DNA of 38,551 nucleotides from Candidatus Heimdallarchaeota archaeon (GCA_023705985.1 BPTO01000009.1:1-38551); one strand, 5' to 3'; numbered from the stretch's first letter, positions 17,253 through 25,237 are shown. The notes: generated from the letters alone by a model not told the origin. A program made the numbers and translations.

Positions 17253-17489
17253 TCAATATCCTCCTTTTGTTCGAGCAATCATATAACATTTATCTCCGTC
17301 CATGAGACCACAAGCTTTGAGAGTTTCTGCATCATCAAGTTGTTTCCCATGAAATACTAAAAGAACTGTATTGGCAGGAATTTTTTTCGTTCGAGCTACT
17401 TCGCGCTTTAATTGAGCAACAGTAGCATGTGGGTCCATAACAACTTCAATTGATCCCCCACCGATGGCTGTAACTACGGATATTTTCAT
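17253..17489 (-). CDS. Ubiquitin-like modifier precursor ending Gly-Gly-Tyr
   Basis: A 78-residue beta-grasp protein with the ubiquitin layout: strands MKISVVTAIGGG and SIEVVMD, a helix ATVAQLKREVARTKKI, then VLLVFHGKQLDDAETLKACG (aligned with LIFAGKQLEDGRTLSDYN) and the tail MIARTKGGY. Gly76-Gly77 would be the conjugating end once the single Tyr78 is removed, a job done by Rpn11/JAMM-type proteases in related archaea. Internal lysines that could accept chains are present (for example in the helix). GGTGA lies about 8 nt before the ATG. It is the first gene of the minus-strand Ub-E1-ESCRT arm, although the 164-nt gap to E1 may hold a second promoter. Confidence 0.94.
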   Translation of the reverse strand: MKISVVTAIGGGSIEVVMDPHATVAQLKREVARTKKIPANTVLLVFHGKQLDDAETLKACGLMDGDKCYMIARTKGGY

Positions 17490-17532
17490 TCTAACTTCAC
17501 CTTTTGGTTCATCTTGAATATATCAACCATCG

Positions 17533-17541
17533 CATTTAAAT
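17533..17541 (-). promoter_or_regulatory. Candidate TATA box of the ubiquitin gene
   Basis: On the minus strand, CAACATTTAAATGCG contains a symmetrical TTTAAA element about 45 nt upstream of the ubiquitin ATG, giving a leader of roughly 20 nt that includes the GGTGA motif. A second AT-rich stretch (GATATATTC, 17515-17523) is an alternative. Confidence 0.4.
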
Positions 17542-17583
17542 GTTGGTAAATAAACTAGCATTCTTTATTCAAAAGTGTTGAAA

Positions 17584-17979
17584 CTAGAGTTCTTTTTGAA
17601 TGCTGTTTTTTTCTCCTTTTCTTTTGATTGTTAAAGTAGAAGGAATATTATCTATTTTTCTTTCTAATTTTTTGATACCTAACCTTGATATTTGCCTTCC
17701 TTCCATATAACCAACCTTCACAAGATAAAGAACATTGATGAAAATTGTTTCTGCGGTTTCTTTCTTATTTTGAGTATCGTATAAAACTTTCCAGTATTCA
17801 TAAGCTTCGGAGGTAAGGAAATAGTTCATAACATTTAATTTATCCTCTTCTGTAACGCTTTTTGGAGCTTCTTCAGCTTTTTTCAGAGTTTCCATCCCTT
17901 CTTGTCTTAGCTGAGCTATTCTCATAAGCTCTTTTGCCTTTCTTTCTTTGATTTTTTTTAATTCATCATCCATTGTCAT
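17584..17979 (-). CDS. PDCD5-family (TFAR19-like) DNA-binding protein
   Basis: 131 residues with the order seen in archaeal/eukaryotic PDCD5. A charged N-terminal helix DDELKKIKERKAKELMRIAQL precedes a core three-helix bundle (EEDKLNVMNYFLTSEAYEY; TAETIFINVLYLVKVGYMEG). The protein ends with the basic IKKLERKIDN ... TLTIKRKGE segment, like the PDCD5 'IKFNRR' end. The archaeal members bind nucleic acid, and the human protein is linked to apoptosis and to the CCT chaperonin, so the archaeal role is open. It lies upstream of ubiquitin on the same strand, with a 94-nt gap and a likely separate promoter. Sequence identity to PDCD5 is weak by eye. Confidence 0.7.
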   Translation of the reverse strand: MTMDDELKKIKERKAKELMRIAQLRQEGMETLKKAEEAPKSVTEEDKLNVMNYFLTSEAYEYWKVLYDTQNKKETAETIFINVLYLVKVGYMEGRQISRLGIKKLERKIDNIPSTLTIKRKGEKNSIQKEL

Positions 17980-18092
17980 TGCGTTACTTCCTACTCTATT
18001 CTCTTTTTCTTCACTTTTTAAGGGTATTTTTTAATTACATGCAAAAATCAAAATAATTAGAGATGAATGGAAAACATAAGGAGAAAGAACAG

Positions 18093-18797
18093 CTATTTAT
18101 TGTTTAAAGGTAAATACTGATCAACTGGGGGAAAACTGCTTCGAACATTGAATTTCTCTGCGTATTTGACTCCGCAAGCCATACCATCATTTCTCCTTCT
18201 TACATAAAGCCAATCAGATATTGCCCAACCATAAAATTCAGAATAGAGATTGAATGCTTTTTCTATTTTTTCATATTGATTTGAAACGTTGATGTAACAA
18301 GTTCTTAATGGAGAATTATGTTCGTAATACATGAACATAGGTAAATGGAAAGTTGGTCGGTGGGGTAAAACAGGAGCTGTTAAACGAGGAATTCGTGCAA
18401 ATGTCATCCCATCATAGAGAAGTTGAGTTGTTCCACGATGATCAGGATGTGTACTGTTTTGTCCCCATGCAATGATAGCATCTGGCTTTATATCTGCAAT
18501 AACTTTAGCCATTTTAATAGCATTTTCTCGGGATGGAATAACTAAGGTATCACCATAACCTAGAAATTTGATTTCACAATCTATTATTTCTCCTATTATT
18601 TTCCCTTGTTCCTCCCTAGTTTTTTTAATTTCAGAAAGACTCATGTTTTCAAAAAATGAAGCCATTTCACCAGAAGTTGTAAAGCCAAGAACAACTCTAT
18701 CACCTTTTTCTGCGTGTTTTAATAATGTTCCAATACATCCAAGTTCGTCATCTGGATGTGCAAAACATGCAAAAATTGTCTTCTCACTATTAGACAT
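18093..18797 (-). CDS. LmbE/PIG-L family N-acetylglucosaminyl deacetylase-like protein
   Basis: 234 residues of the zinc-dependent LmbE/PIG-L family, which removes acetyl groups from GlcNAc-linked lipids or small glycosides. The metal/catalytic motif AHPDDE is at residues 13-18 and the second site 'THPDHRGTTQLLYDG' near 118-132. The fold is Rossmann-like, with 'GDRVVLGFTTSGE' and 'KPDAIIAWGQN'. No membrane anchor is present, unlike eukaryotic PIG-L. The substrate is unknown. The Asgard context makes GPI-like or archaeal glycolipid precursors possible, but nothing here demonstrates it. It is the most upstream of the minus-strand genes before the divergent unknown at 19 kb. Confidence 0.88.
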   Translation of the reverse strand: MSNSEKTIFACFAHPDDELGCIGTLLKHAEKGDRVVLGFTTSGEMASFFENMSLSEIKKTREEQGKIIGEIIDCEIKFLGYGDTLVIPSRENAIKMAKVIADIKPDAIIAWGQNSTHPDHRGTTQLLYDGMTFARIPRLTAPVLPHRPTFHLPMFMYYEHNSPLRTCYINVSNQYEKIEKAFNLYSEFYGWAISDWLYVRRRNDGMACGVKYAEKFNVRSSFPPVDQYLPLNNK

Positions 18798-19042
18798 TTT
18801 GATATCAATTCTGTGTATTTCAAGTAGTTATTAATTTTTGCTTCTTTCAACAACTTGGTAAAATTTTTAATTTGTCTATCCTTGTTAGGTTTTAATAGGA
18901 AAAACCGGATGAATTAGTGGACTAGATTGTTTAACTTGCAGTTGAGGACTCATTGTTCCTATTGATGAAGAACAAAAACCTAATAACGTTTTGAACTAAA
19001 AGATTATCACAGTTGAAAACAGTCAAATGTGAGGACTACCAT

Positions 19043-19798
19043 ATGTATGAAGAACCCAGAAAACAAAAATTCGCTCGGATTATTGAAGTACCGATTCCGA
19101 TTGAATATTGGGACATGCTAGAAGACCTTATTGTTGAATATGGTAACCCCGAAGATGCCATTTTAGAGGCTATAAAATCGCATCACAAAGAACGGTGGGG
19201 GACATTTGAGGAAATAAGCGTTAAACCTTCATTCAGTTCCCCGATTTTTAGGAGAAAAAGTCATCAGATAAGTACACCTATAACTAGTGGAAAGATTTCC
19301 AAAATTACTGAAAATGGTAAGAAGTTTGAACAAAGAACACAAAAAGATATAGCTAAATTTGATGAGTTATTAGATAAATTGAAGGTTTTTATTGAAGAAA
19401 CAAAAGAGAAAAGTACAACAGCTAAAATTATTTCAGTTGTAGAAGAAGATAAAGAGAAAAAAGAATCTTTATCAGAAGAAGAGGGAGTAAGAGATACCAA
19501 GTTCGACCAAGTTCTAGAAAAATTAGATGGACTAATATCGATTGATGACTTGAAAAATGAAATCACATCACTAAAATCTATAGTAAGTGAATTAGGAACC
19601 ACAAGCGTAAGAACCAGAGGAAAATATTCTGATAGAAGAGCTGATCTCTCTTCCTTAGATTTAACAATAAATGAGACAGTTGACAAAGAACTCTTAGCAC
19701 CTCCAGAGCGTCCAGCGCTAGATGATGTATTAGATAGTGTACTACTTTTTGATGATAGTGATTTAGATGAAGAAGAGGAAAATAAAAAAAACAAATAA
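19043..19798 (+). CDS. Charged coiled-coil protein, function unknown
   Basis: 251 residues from ATG 19043, where TGTGAGG lies 8 nt upstream. The ORF-track TTG at 19013 is less likely. Residues 8-50 (ARIIEVPIPIEYWDMLEDLI, NPEDAILEAIKSH) look like a ribbon-helix-helix/CopG-type fold, strand then two helices. The rest is low-complexity charged sequence with two coiled-coil stretches carrying a related motif (KFDELLDKLKVFIEE and KFDQVLEKLDGLISI), and an acidic tail rich in D and E. The duplicated FD(E/Q)xLxKL motif suggests a partner-binding repeat. No known family is recognised. The gene converges on the Rab-like GTPase gene, 12 nt apart. Confidence 0.6.
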   Translation: MYEEPRKQKFARIIEVPIPIEYWDMLEDLIVEYGNPEDAILEAIKSHHKERWGTFEEISVKPSFSSPIFRRKSHQISTPITSGKISKITENGKKFEQRTQKDIAKFDELLDKLKVFIEETKEKSTTAKIISVVEEDKEKKESLSEEEGVRDTKFDQVLEKLDGLISIDDLKNEITSLKSIVSELGTTSVRTRGKYSDRRADLSSLDLTINETVDKELLAPPERPALDDVLDSVLLFDDSDLDEEEENKKNK

Positions 19799-19810
19799 AG
19801 CTCTTTATTT

Positions 19811-20335
19811 TTACATAACAAGTAGTCCTGCTAGTTTTGTGAAAGCATCTTCTACATGTTCCCCTGTTAAAGCACTAGTTTTTATAAAATCAAAACTTTT
19901 AATATGAGTATTCATTTTTTGACATTCATCATCTGAAACAGCAATTATATTCTGTAAATCGTTTTTATTACCAATCAAAAGAATATGTGTTTCTTTTCCA
20001 CAATTATCAATAAATTCTTGATACCATTTTTTAGTGTTTTTTAGAGTAGAATCACGCGTTAAATCGAATACTAATAGAGCTGCTTTTGCCCCTCTATAAA
20101 ACGTGTGTCTGATAAATCTAAAGCGTTCTTGACCCGCAAGATCCCATATTGAGAGAGCAACTATTGTTCCATTCTTCAAGGTGACGAATCTCTCACTAGG
20201 CTCCATACCAATGGTCATCAAATAAGACTCAGCGAATTTATCATGGACAAACTTTTGAACTAAAGATGTTTTCCCTACTGCAGCATCACCCAGCAGCAAA
20301 ATTTTGAAATTATAATCAGGTTGGATTCTACTCAT
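19811..20335 (-). CDS. Rab/Ras-like small GTPase
   Basis: 174 residues with a complete Ras-superfamily G domain: G1 GDAAVGKT (16-23), switch I Thr41 in YLMTIGME, G3 WDLAGQE (64-70, catalytic Gln present), G4 NKND (123-126) and G5 TSAL (153-156). WDLAGQERFRFIRHTFYRGA and the LLVFDLTRDSTLKNTKKWYQE run are Rab-like. It ends about one turn after helix 5 with no C-terminal cysteine, so no prenyl anchor is expected. That is usual for Asgard GTPases. The start ATG overlaps the stop of the upstream 106-residue gene (ATGAGTAG), indicating translational coupling and probably a shared function. A TTG 3 codons upstream is the track start. Confidence 0.93.
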   Translation of the reverse strand: MSRIQPDYNFKILLLGDAAVGKTSLVQKFVHDKFAESYLMTIGMEPSERFVTLKNGTIVALSIWDLAGQERFRFIRHTFYRGAKAALLVFDLTRDSTLKNTKKWYQEFIDNCGKETHILLIGNKNDLQNIIAVSDDECQKMNTHIKSFDFIKTSALTGEHVEDAFTKLAGLLVM

Positions 20336-20648
20336 TTTTCTCAACTAGTAAAGATTTTTCTATTTCTTCTAAATTTACTTTCAGACTTTTTAGATAGAAT
20401 TTCTCGAAATTCCCTTGCGATCGATTTATTGTTGAAAGTGAGATACATAAATCAAGGATTAGGTCATAATTCTCTTTCTCATTTTTTTCAGGAATATATT
20501 TTTGAAATAGGGCTAAAGTTTTTTTAGTTTTATTTGCAACACTTTTTTTATCAACTTTTCCTGATTCAAAAGCCGCGAATATTGTTTTCATCCAAGTGAC
20601 AATGTTGTGCAAATTTGATATGTTTGACATGGGCTCTATGTGTGTCAT
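20328..20648 (-). CDS. Small helical protein coupled to the Rab-like GTPase
   Basis: A 106-residue helical protein with no recognised family. It has several amphipathic helices (NLHNIVTWMKTIFAAFE; SVANKTKKTLALFQKYI; ENYDLILDLCISLSTI; FEKFYLKSLKVNLEEIEKSLL), which suggests a four-to-five helix bundle, possibly a TPR/ARM-like scrap. Its stop codon overlaps the GTPase ATG by the ATGAGTAG arrangement, so the two are co-translated. This makes a GTPase regulator, effector or chaperone a reasonable guess, not shown. The ATG at 20630 (MSNISN) is an alternative start. Confidence 0.65.
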   Translation of the reverse strand: MTHIEPMSNISNLHNIVTWMKTIFAAFESGKVDKKSVANKTKKTLALFQKYIPEKNEKENYDLILDLCISLSTINRSQGNFEKFYLKSLKVNLEEIEKSLLVEKNE

Positions 20649-20837
20649 TACGAATTTAGTAATATATTAAAACTTAATATATCTTTGCATTTTGTTCAGG
20701 TAAGAATGTGTAATTTAGACTTCATTTAGGTAACATTCTTCATAGAAACAGTTGAAAAATAAAGTTGAAAAAGAAAAAGAATAATAAGGGAAAAACTCCC
20801 CTCTCCGTCCCAATAAAAAACTCTAATTAAAACTTAA

Positions 20838-21107
20838 TTATACAGATTGTGTTGCTTTTTCTTTATCCTTGAGGAATTCGAAAGTATTTCGTAATTCAGG
20901 AGCAAGATAATAATAAACACTACGCATATCACTAAGATTAGACATTTTCTTGAGGATACCTTTCTCTAGTAGCCTTCTTATTCCGTATCTTATAGTTCTT
21001 TCTGGTTGTTTGACGGAGGCCAGTATATCTTTTTGCGTCATAGCACCTATCTTATCTAAGACTTTAATTATATCTTCTCCGCCTCTTGGCAATTTTCTTC
21101 TTTTCAT
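20838..21107 (-). CDS. Winged-helix DNA-binding protein
   Basis: 89 residues from ATG 21107, preceded by AGGTGA at 5 nt (the track start is 6 codons upstream). A single winged helix-turn-helix domain is seen: IIKVLDKIGAMTQKDILASV (helices 1-2), PERTIRYGIRRLLEKGIL (recognition helix), KKMSNLSDMRSVYYYLAPE (wing), and a short C-terminal helix that may dimerise. This resembles the archaeal MarR/TrmB-like single-domain regulators. It is transcribed alone, with a 350-nt upstream gap containing a small inverted repeat that could be its own operator. Target genes are unknown. Confidence 0.75.
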   Translation of the reverse strand: MKRRKLPRGGEDIIKVLDKIGAMTQKDILASVKQPERTIRYGIRRLLEKGILKKMSNLSDMRSVYYYLAPELRNTFEFLKDKEKATQSV

Positions 21108-21457
21108 TTTGTTCACCTTTTTCATTCAGGTTATTCGATTATTCTTTGTAAGCGCTATAAACTGATGATTCTTGATTGTGGTTCTGTTCGTTACTTGTGT
21201 CTTTATAAATTTTTGCTTTTTCCAATAGCACTCGCTTACGCTCTTTTATAGTATTTTAAACATAGAAATAGCGGAAAACCGCTTTCCACCTATTTTTAAG
21301 CCTAACTACTTTTGTTTTGTAATGTATACATTGTTATTTAGATATTTATACCTTTTCCTTTTCTCTTGATTAACTTCTTGAATGGAAAAAGTTTCGTCCA
21401 AATTAGAAAATTCTGCTAATACGTTAAACTTAAAACACTTGTAGCTTTCCCTAGTTT
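21108..21457. other. 350-nt intergenic gap between divergent genes
   Basis: This is the longest non-coding stretch. I find no ORF, tRNA-like T-loop or repeat array. It holds divergent promoters for the winged-helix gene and the small membrane protein, several AT-rich TATA candidates (CTTTATAAATTTT near 21201; TATTTATACC near 21343), and one compact inverted repeat listed separately. Confidence 0.5.
21270..21287. repeat. Overlapping inverted repeats, candidate operator
   Basis: AGCGGAAAACCGCT is a perfect 5-bp inverted repeat with a 4-nt loop. The overlapping GGAAAACCGCTTTCC forms an alternative 5-bp stem. It is isolated in an otherwise AT-rich gap upstream of a winged-helix gene, so an operator or a small RNA hairpin are both possible. 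Confidence 0.35.
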
Positions 21458-21829
21458 GTGACCAACTTCAGAAAACGAGAGCTTCTTCTCTTTTATGGAA
21501 CCGCCTATATGATAACAGCTCTATTAGAAACTTTATTGTTCACAGCTATTCACGGAAGCTGGACTTTTAGAAGTATAATGGTAAATTTCAGCATCTGGGG
21601 TTTAATATGGCTCATTAGCATGTTCGCTTATCCTGTTTTCTTCATTGATGCTCAAGCAGAAAAATTAGCTTTGTCTCCGTATCTAAGCCTATTAGGATAT
21701 GCGATAATTGTTGTAATGTTCATTATAACATATTTACTCCACAAAAATGTAGTAGAAAAACGTGTAGGGAAAAAACTTTCTTTTCCTAGAATATTAGATC
21801 TATATTTTCCTCTTTCTAAAAAAAAGTAA
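21458..21829 (+). CDS. Small membrane protein, three predicted helices
   Basis: 123 residues, no family recognised. Hydrophobic segments near residues 10-30 (LLLFYGTAYMITALLETLLF), 40-63 (MVNFSIWGLIWLISMFAYPVFF) and 75-93 (LSLLGYAIIVVMFIITYLL) give three membrane helices and a basic C-terminal tail ending SKKK. There are no cysteines and no obvious catalytic residues. GTG is used as the start. It lies 55 nt upstream of the COG3199-like gene on the same strand and may be co-transcribed with it. Confidence 0.6.
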   Translation: MTNFRKRELLLFYGTAYMITALLETLLFTAIHGSWTFRSIMVNFSIWGLIWLISMFAYPVFFIDAQAEKLALSPYLSLLGYAIIVVMFIITYLLHKNVVEKRVGKKLSFPRILDLYFPLSKKK

Positions 21830-21884
21830 TCTTTTCGTGGTCTAAACCAAAGTTTAATTTAACTCTAATTTTTGTCTATTAAAC

Positions 21885-23003
21885 GTGTTACTAAAAATTG
21901 GTTTTGTTGTTAACCCAATCGCTGGATTAGGAGGGAAAAAAGCATGGAAAGGTACAGATTCTTTTGATTCTGCTTGGGATTTTTTTGAGAAAGGTGAAAG
22001 CCATGCTTTTGAAAGAGTGAAAACAGCTTTATCTTCTTTATCTTCCTCTCTTCCTCTCACTTTTTACATCTGTGCTGATCCCATGGGAGAAGAACTTCTA
22101 TCCCATCTACCTTTTGAAAAACATCTTGAATATACTCCATCAAAGTCTATTACTACTGCTCAGGATACTAAAAATGCTTGTGCTACCTTCATTCAAAAAA
22201 AAGTCGATTTAATCGTTTTTGTAGGTGGTGATGGTACCGCAAGAGACGTAGCATCAATTATAGGAGATAAAATACCCATCCTTGGAATCCCTTCAGGAGT
22301 TAAAATGTTCAGTGGTTGCTTCTTATATCGTCCATCAGACTTTGGTGATATAATAGACGCAATGGTTAAAGAAGATGTAGACTTTGCCCCAGAAGATATA
22401 ATGGACGTTGATGAGAAACTGTTTAGAGAAAATAAAGTTTATGCGACTCTTTTTGGCCAATCCATAGTTCCTCAGAAACCTGGCTTAATACAAGGAGGAA
22501 AAGTTTCTTCATCGAGTGATTCAATGGATAGTTTCTTTTCAATGGGTTTAGAACTAGAAGAGGTATATAAAATCAATGAAGGAATAGTTCTTTTAGGCAC
22601 TGGAAGTACTATTTTCCACGTAATGAAAGGGTTGGATTTAGAAAAAACTCTACTGGGAGTCGATGTATTAACAGATGGTAAGTTGACTCACAAAGATGTA
22701 GATGAGAACCTACTTTATGAGATTGTAAAAGGACAAGATGTTAAGATTATATTGACTCCAATTGGGGGAACAGGTTTTATTTTTGGTAGAGGTAATCAAC
22801 AAATAAGTGCGTGTATTCTAAATAATATCAAATCCTTGCAAATCATCATAATTTCTACTGAAACAAAACTAGAAACTATTGACGCTTTGCAATTGGATTT
22901 AAATGAACAAGTGACTATCTCTGACATCAAGAATGGTTTTGTAAAGGTATTAGTAGGATTTCATCAATATAAGCTAAAAAAAATCGTCTTGACAACTGTT
23001 TAA
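21885..23003 (+). CDS. ATP-NAD kinase-like protein (COG3199 type)
   Basis: 372 residues. The N-terminus IGFVVNPIAGLGGKKAWKGT and the GGDGTARD motif (114-121) followed by ILGIPSGVKMFSGCF are typical of the predicted ATP-NAD kinase/AcoX-like family related to NAD kinase and diacylglycerol kinase. The GGDGT loop binds the phosphate of the nucleotide donor. The C-terminal half contains GLIQGGKVSSSSDSM, 'GIVLLGTGSTIFHVMKGLDLEKTLLGVDV' and 'LTPIGGTGFIFGRGNQQ', the second conserved block of this family. The likely reaction is phosphorylation of NAD or a related acceptor, but the family is poorly characterised. GTG start. It converges on the unknown gene at 23.0 kb. Confidence 0.85.
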   Translation: MLLKIGFVVNPIAGLGGKKAWKGTDSFDSAWDFFEKGESHAFERVKTALSSLSSSLPLTFYICADPMGEELLSHLPFEKHLEYTPSKSITTAQDTKNACATFIQKKVDLIVFVGGDGTARDVASIIGDKIPILGIPSGVKMFSGCFLYRPSDFGDIIDAMVKEDVDFAPEDIMDVDEKLFRENKVYATLFGQSIVPQKPGLIQGGKVSSSSDSMDSFFSMGLELEEVYKINEGIVLLGTGSTIFHVMKGLDLEKTLLGVDVLTDGKLTHKDVDENLLYEIVKGQDVKIILTPIGGTGFIFGRGNQQISACILNNIKSLQIIIISTETKLETIDALQLDLNEQVTISDIKNGFVKVLVGFHQYKLKKIVLTTV

Positions 23004-23026
23004 ATTACAATTGTTGGTAAATTTTT

Positions 23027-23956
23027 CTAGAACTCTTTTATGAGCAGCATTTTAAGATTATGAACATCATCATCGTATTCTCTCTTAATTAATTCAATTG
23101 ACTTTTTGAATTCCATATTCTTTATCTTATCTTTGAATTCTTCAGCTTTTTCAGCTACTTCAGTTTTGTATTTGTTAATATTCTCTTCACTAGGTATTTC
23201 TTTTTGAATTAACACGAATAACATTAGTGCCTTCTCAATAAGTATAACTAGAGGGAAACAAGCTTCATATATAGAAAATCGTAATTCCTCGGCAATGAGC
23301 TGTTTTAATGATCTCGCAATATCTGGAAGTATTACTGGATCTAGAACCAATTGTTTACTTTTCTGGTTTGTAAAGTAGTCTAGAAGTTGCAGAATCTTTA
23401 TTTTCAATTCGGGAGTAAACTCGTGAAATTCTTTCGGTTTAAGATTTAGCATGTTTTTTTTATCATATGCAACAGGCAACTTTTCTTCTTCAACAATCTC
23501 TTCTTTTATTTCTTCAATACTCTCTGATTGAGCTTCAAGTACTTTTTCTACAATTTCTGTTTCACTTTCTTCAATTATAGATCGAACTGGTTTTTTAGTG
23601 AGGTGGTAGATTTTTCTTAAATCTAGAAAAATTGATTTTGCTCTAAAAGACAGAGTATGGGCTTCACCAGGTTCATAAATGTATTTTTCCTCACTTTGGA
23701 TAACTGCTTGGAAGGTACCTTCTTCCCATATTGGAAATGTTATAGTGTACAAACACTGGCCAGATTGCTCTTCAACCTCAAAAAGCTTAGCTTGGGATAT
23801 GTCTGATTTTAGATTATTATTAGTACCTATGAGAAGTAATCTGTCAGTTTCGTTACTTTCTCCTGCATAAGTAACTGAAAACTCAACATGGTCAGCTTCA
23901 TTCACTTTAAACGAAGATAAATACAAAGTAAATTCCTCAGAGTCTGAGCTATTCAT
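23027..23956 (-). CDS. Beta-rich plus helical protein, function unknown
   Basis: 309 residues, not recognised. Residues 1-110 alternate short strands (EFTLYLSSFKVNEADHVEFSV, QCLYTITFPIWEEGTFQAVI, EKYIYEPGEAHTLSF) like an immunoglobulin-type sandwich or carbohydrate-binding fold. Residues 125-170 are a highly acidic linker. Residues 175-309 are helical (FTPELKIKILQLLDYFTNQ; YEACFPLVILIEKALMLFVLI) with a coiled-coil end. There is no signal peptide, so it is probably cytosolic. The hydrophobic run near 240-255 is a buried helix, not a convincing membrane segment. It is monocistronic. Confidence 0.6.
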   Translation of the reverse strand: MNSSDSEEFTLYLSSFKVNEADHVEFSVTYAGESNETDRLLLIGTNNNLKSDISQAKLFEVEEQSGQCLYTITFPIWEEGTFQAVIQSEEKYIYEPGEAHTLSFRAKSIFLDLRKIYHLTKKPVRSIIEESETEIVEKVLEAQSESIEEIKEEIVEEEKLPVAYDKKNMLNLKPKEFHEFTPELKIKILQLLDYFTNQKSKQLVLDPVILPDIARSLKQLIAEELRFSIYEACFPLVILIEKALMLFVLIQKEIPSEENINKYKTEVAEKAEEFKDKIKNMEFKKSIELIKREYDDDVHNLKMLLIKEF

Positions 23957-24043
23957 TATACATTCCTTAGACTATAACCAAAAAAGGTTTTCGGAAAAGA
24001 CGCACTAGAAAATGAAAGGAAAACTATTTGAAATTGTTCTAAG

Positions 24044-25180
24044 TTATTTTAAAAATTCTTTAAGTGTTTGAGTTATGTATTGAATATTCTCGTCTGTTAA
24101 AGTAGAAACCATTGGGATTTCAAAATGGTTACGGGCAGTGTATTCAGAATTGGGACAAGAAACCTTACTATAATCAGGATAATTGATAACTCTGGACATA
24201 TGCCAAGTAGACAAATCCTTGTAGCTTTCTTGTTCGTAGGATAAGGATTCATATATAGTTCTTGAACTAACACCCTTTGATTTAAGATATTCAATGACTT
24301 CTTTTGGTTTCTTTTTTTCATTTAAGAGTACTGGCGCCATTATGTAATCGGAGTGTTGGTGTCCTGGCAAGATTTTTTGTATGCGCAAATCCTCAATTTC
24401 ACCGAGAAGATTCCTATAGAGTTTGCCGTTCCTATGTCGTCTAGACATTATCTCATTAGCTCTATCTATTTGAACACAAAGGATAGCGGCAGCCATATCT
24501 GTTATACGATAATTATAACCAATACGGTAATGCGAATACCCTCCCGCTGGGTTTCGACCATGATTTTTAATGCTTTTTAATTTTTCATAAATAGTTTCAT
24601 CATTACAGATAACTGCTCCACCTTCACCAGATACTAAATTTTTTGTTCCATAAAACGAAAAACATCCTAAATCTCCAAAATTCCCCATGTGTTTTCCATC
24701 GATCGTAGCATCGTGAGCTTGAGCACAATCTTCGATAATTTTAAGATCATAATCTTCAGCTATATCTTGTATTGCTTTCATATCACAAGGGTTACCAAAA
24801 ATATGAACTGGCATTATAGCTTTTGTTTTGTTAGTAATTTTCTCTTCAAGTTTTTCAGGATCAATATTGTACGTTTCAGGATCAATGTCGGCAAAAATTG
24901 GTATTGCTCCATTGAAGAAAATAACATTTGAGGACGCAATAAATGTAAAAGGAGTTGTTATTACCTCATCCTTAGGACCTATATCTAAAGCTGTGATTGC
25001 CATATGTAATGAACATGTTCCGTTTACAGCTGTTACAACATGCTTTGCCCCAGTAAATTCTGAAAATTTTCCTTCAAAAGCTCGAGCAAATTTCCCTTCA
25101 GCTAAATAACGGCTTTTTACAACTTCAATAACTGCTTCTACTTCTTTTTCTCTAATATTAACATCTACAACAGGAATCAT
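24044..25180 (-). CDS. DegT/DnrJ/EryC1/StrS-family PLP aminotransferase
   Basis: 378 residues of the sugar aminotransferase family, which aminates keto-sugar nucleotides for surface glycans. Markers are AVNGTCSLHMAITALDIGP, DEVITTPFTFIASSN, MPVHIFGNPCDMKAI, IEDCAQAHDA, the PLP-lysine motif 'SFYGTKNLVSGEGGAVICND' and GYNYRITDMAAAI. No sugar dehydratase or glycosyltransferase lies nearby, so the substrate is unassigned. It is 57 nt downstream of the metallophosphoesterase and may be transcribed from its own promoter. Confidence 0.93.
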   Translation of the reverse strand: MIPVVDVNIREKEVEAVIEVVKSRYLAEGKFARAFEGKFSEFTGAKHVVTAVNGTCSLHMAITALDIGPKDEVITTPFTFIASSNVIFFNGAIPIFADIDPETYNIDPEKLEEKITNKTKAIMPVHIFGNPCDMKAIQDIAEDYDLKIIEDCAQAHDATIDGKHMGNFGDLGCFSFYGTKNLVSGEGGAVICNDETIYEKLKSIKNHGRNPAGGYSHYRIGYNYRITDMAAAILCVQIDRANEIMSRRHRNGKLYRNLLGEIEDLRIQKILPGHQHSDYIMAPVLLNEKKKPKEVIEYLKSKGVSSRTIYESLSYEQESYKDLSTWHMSRVINYPDYSKVSCPNSEYTARNHFEIPMVSTLTDENIQYITQTLKEFLK

Positions 25181-25237
25181 ATTAACTATATTTGAGTTAA
25201 ATTAAGTCCTTTTAAAATTTTTGTTTAAACAATGTGT

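Noticed and set aside
21108-21457. Possible tRNA or structured RNA in the long gap
   Set aside because: No T-loop consensus and no cloverleaf that I can fold by eye. Only a 5-bp hairpin is visible.
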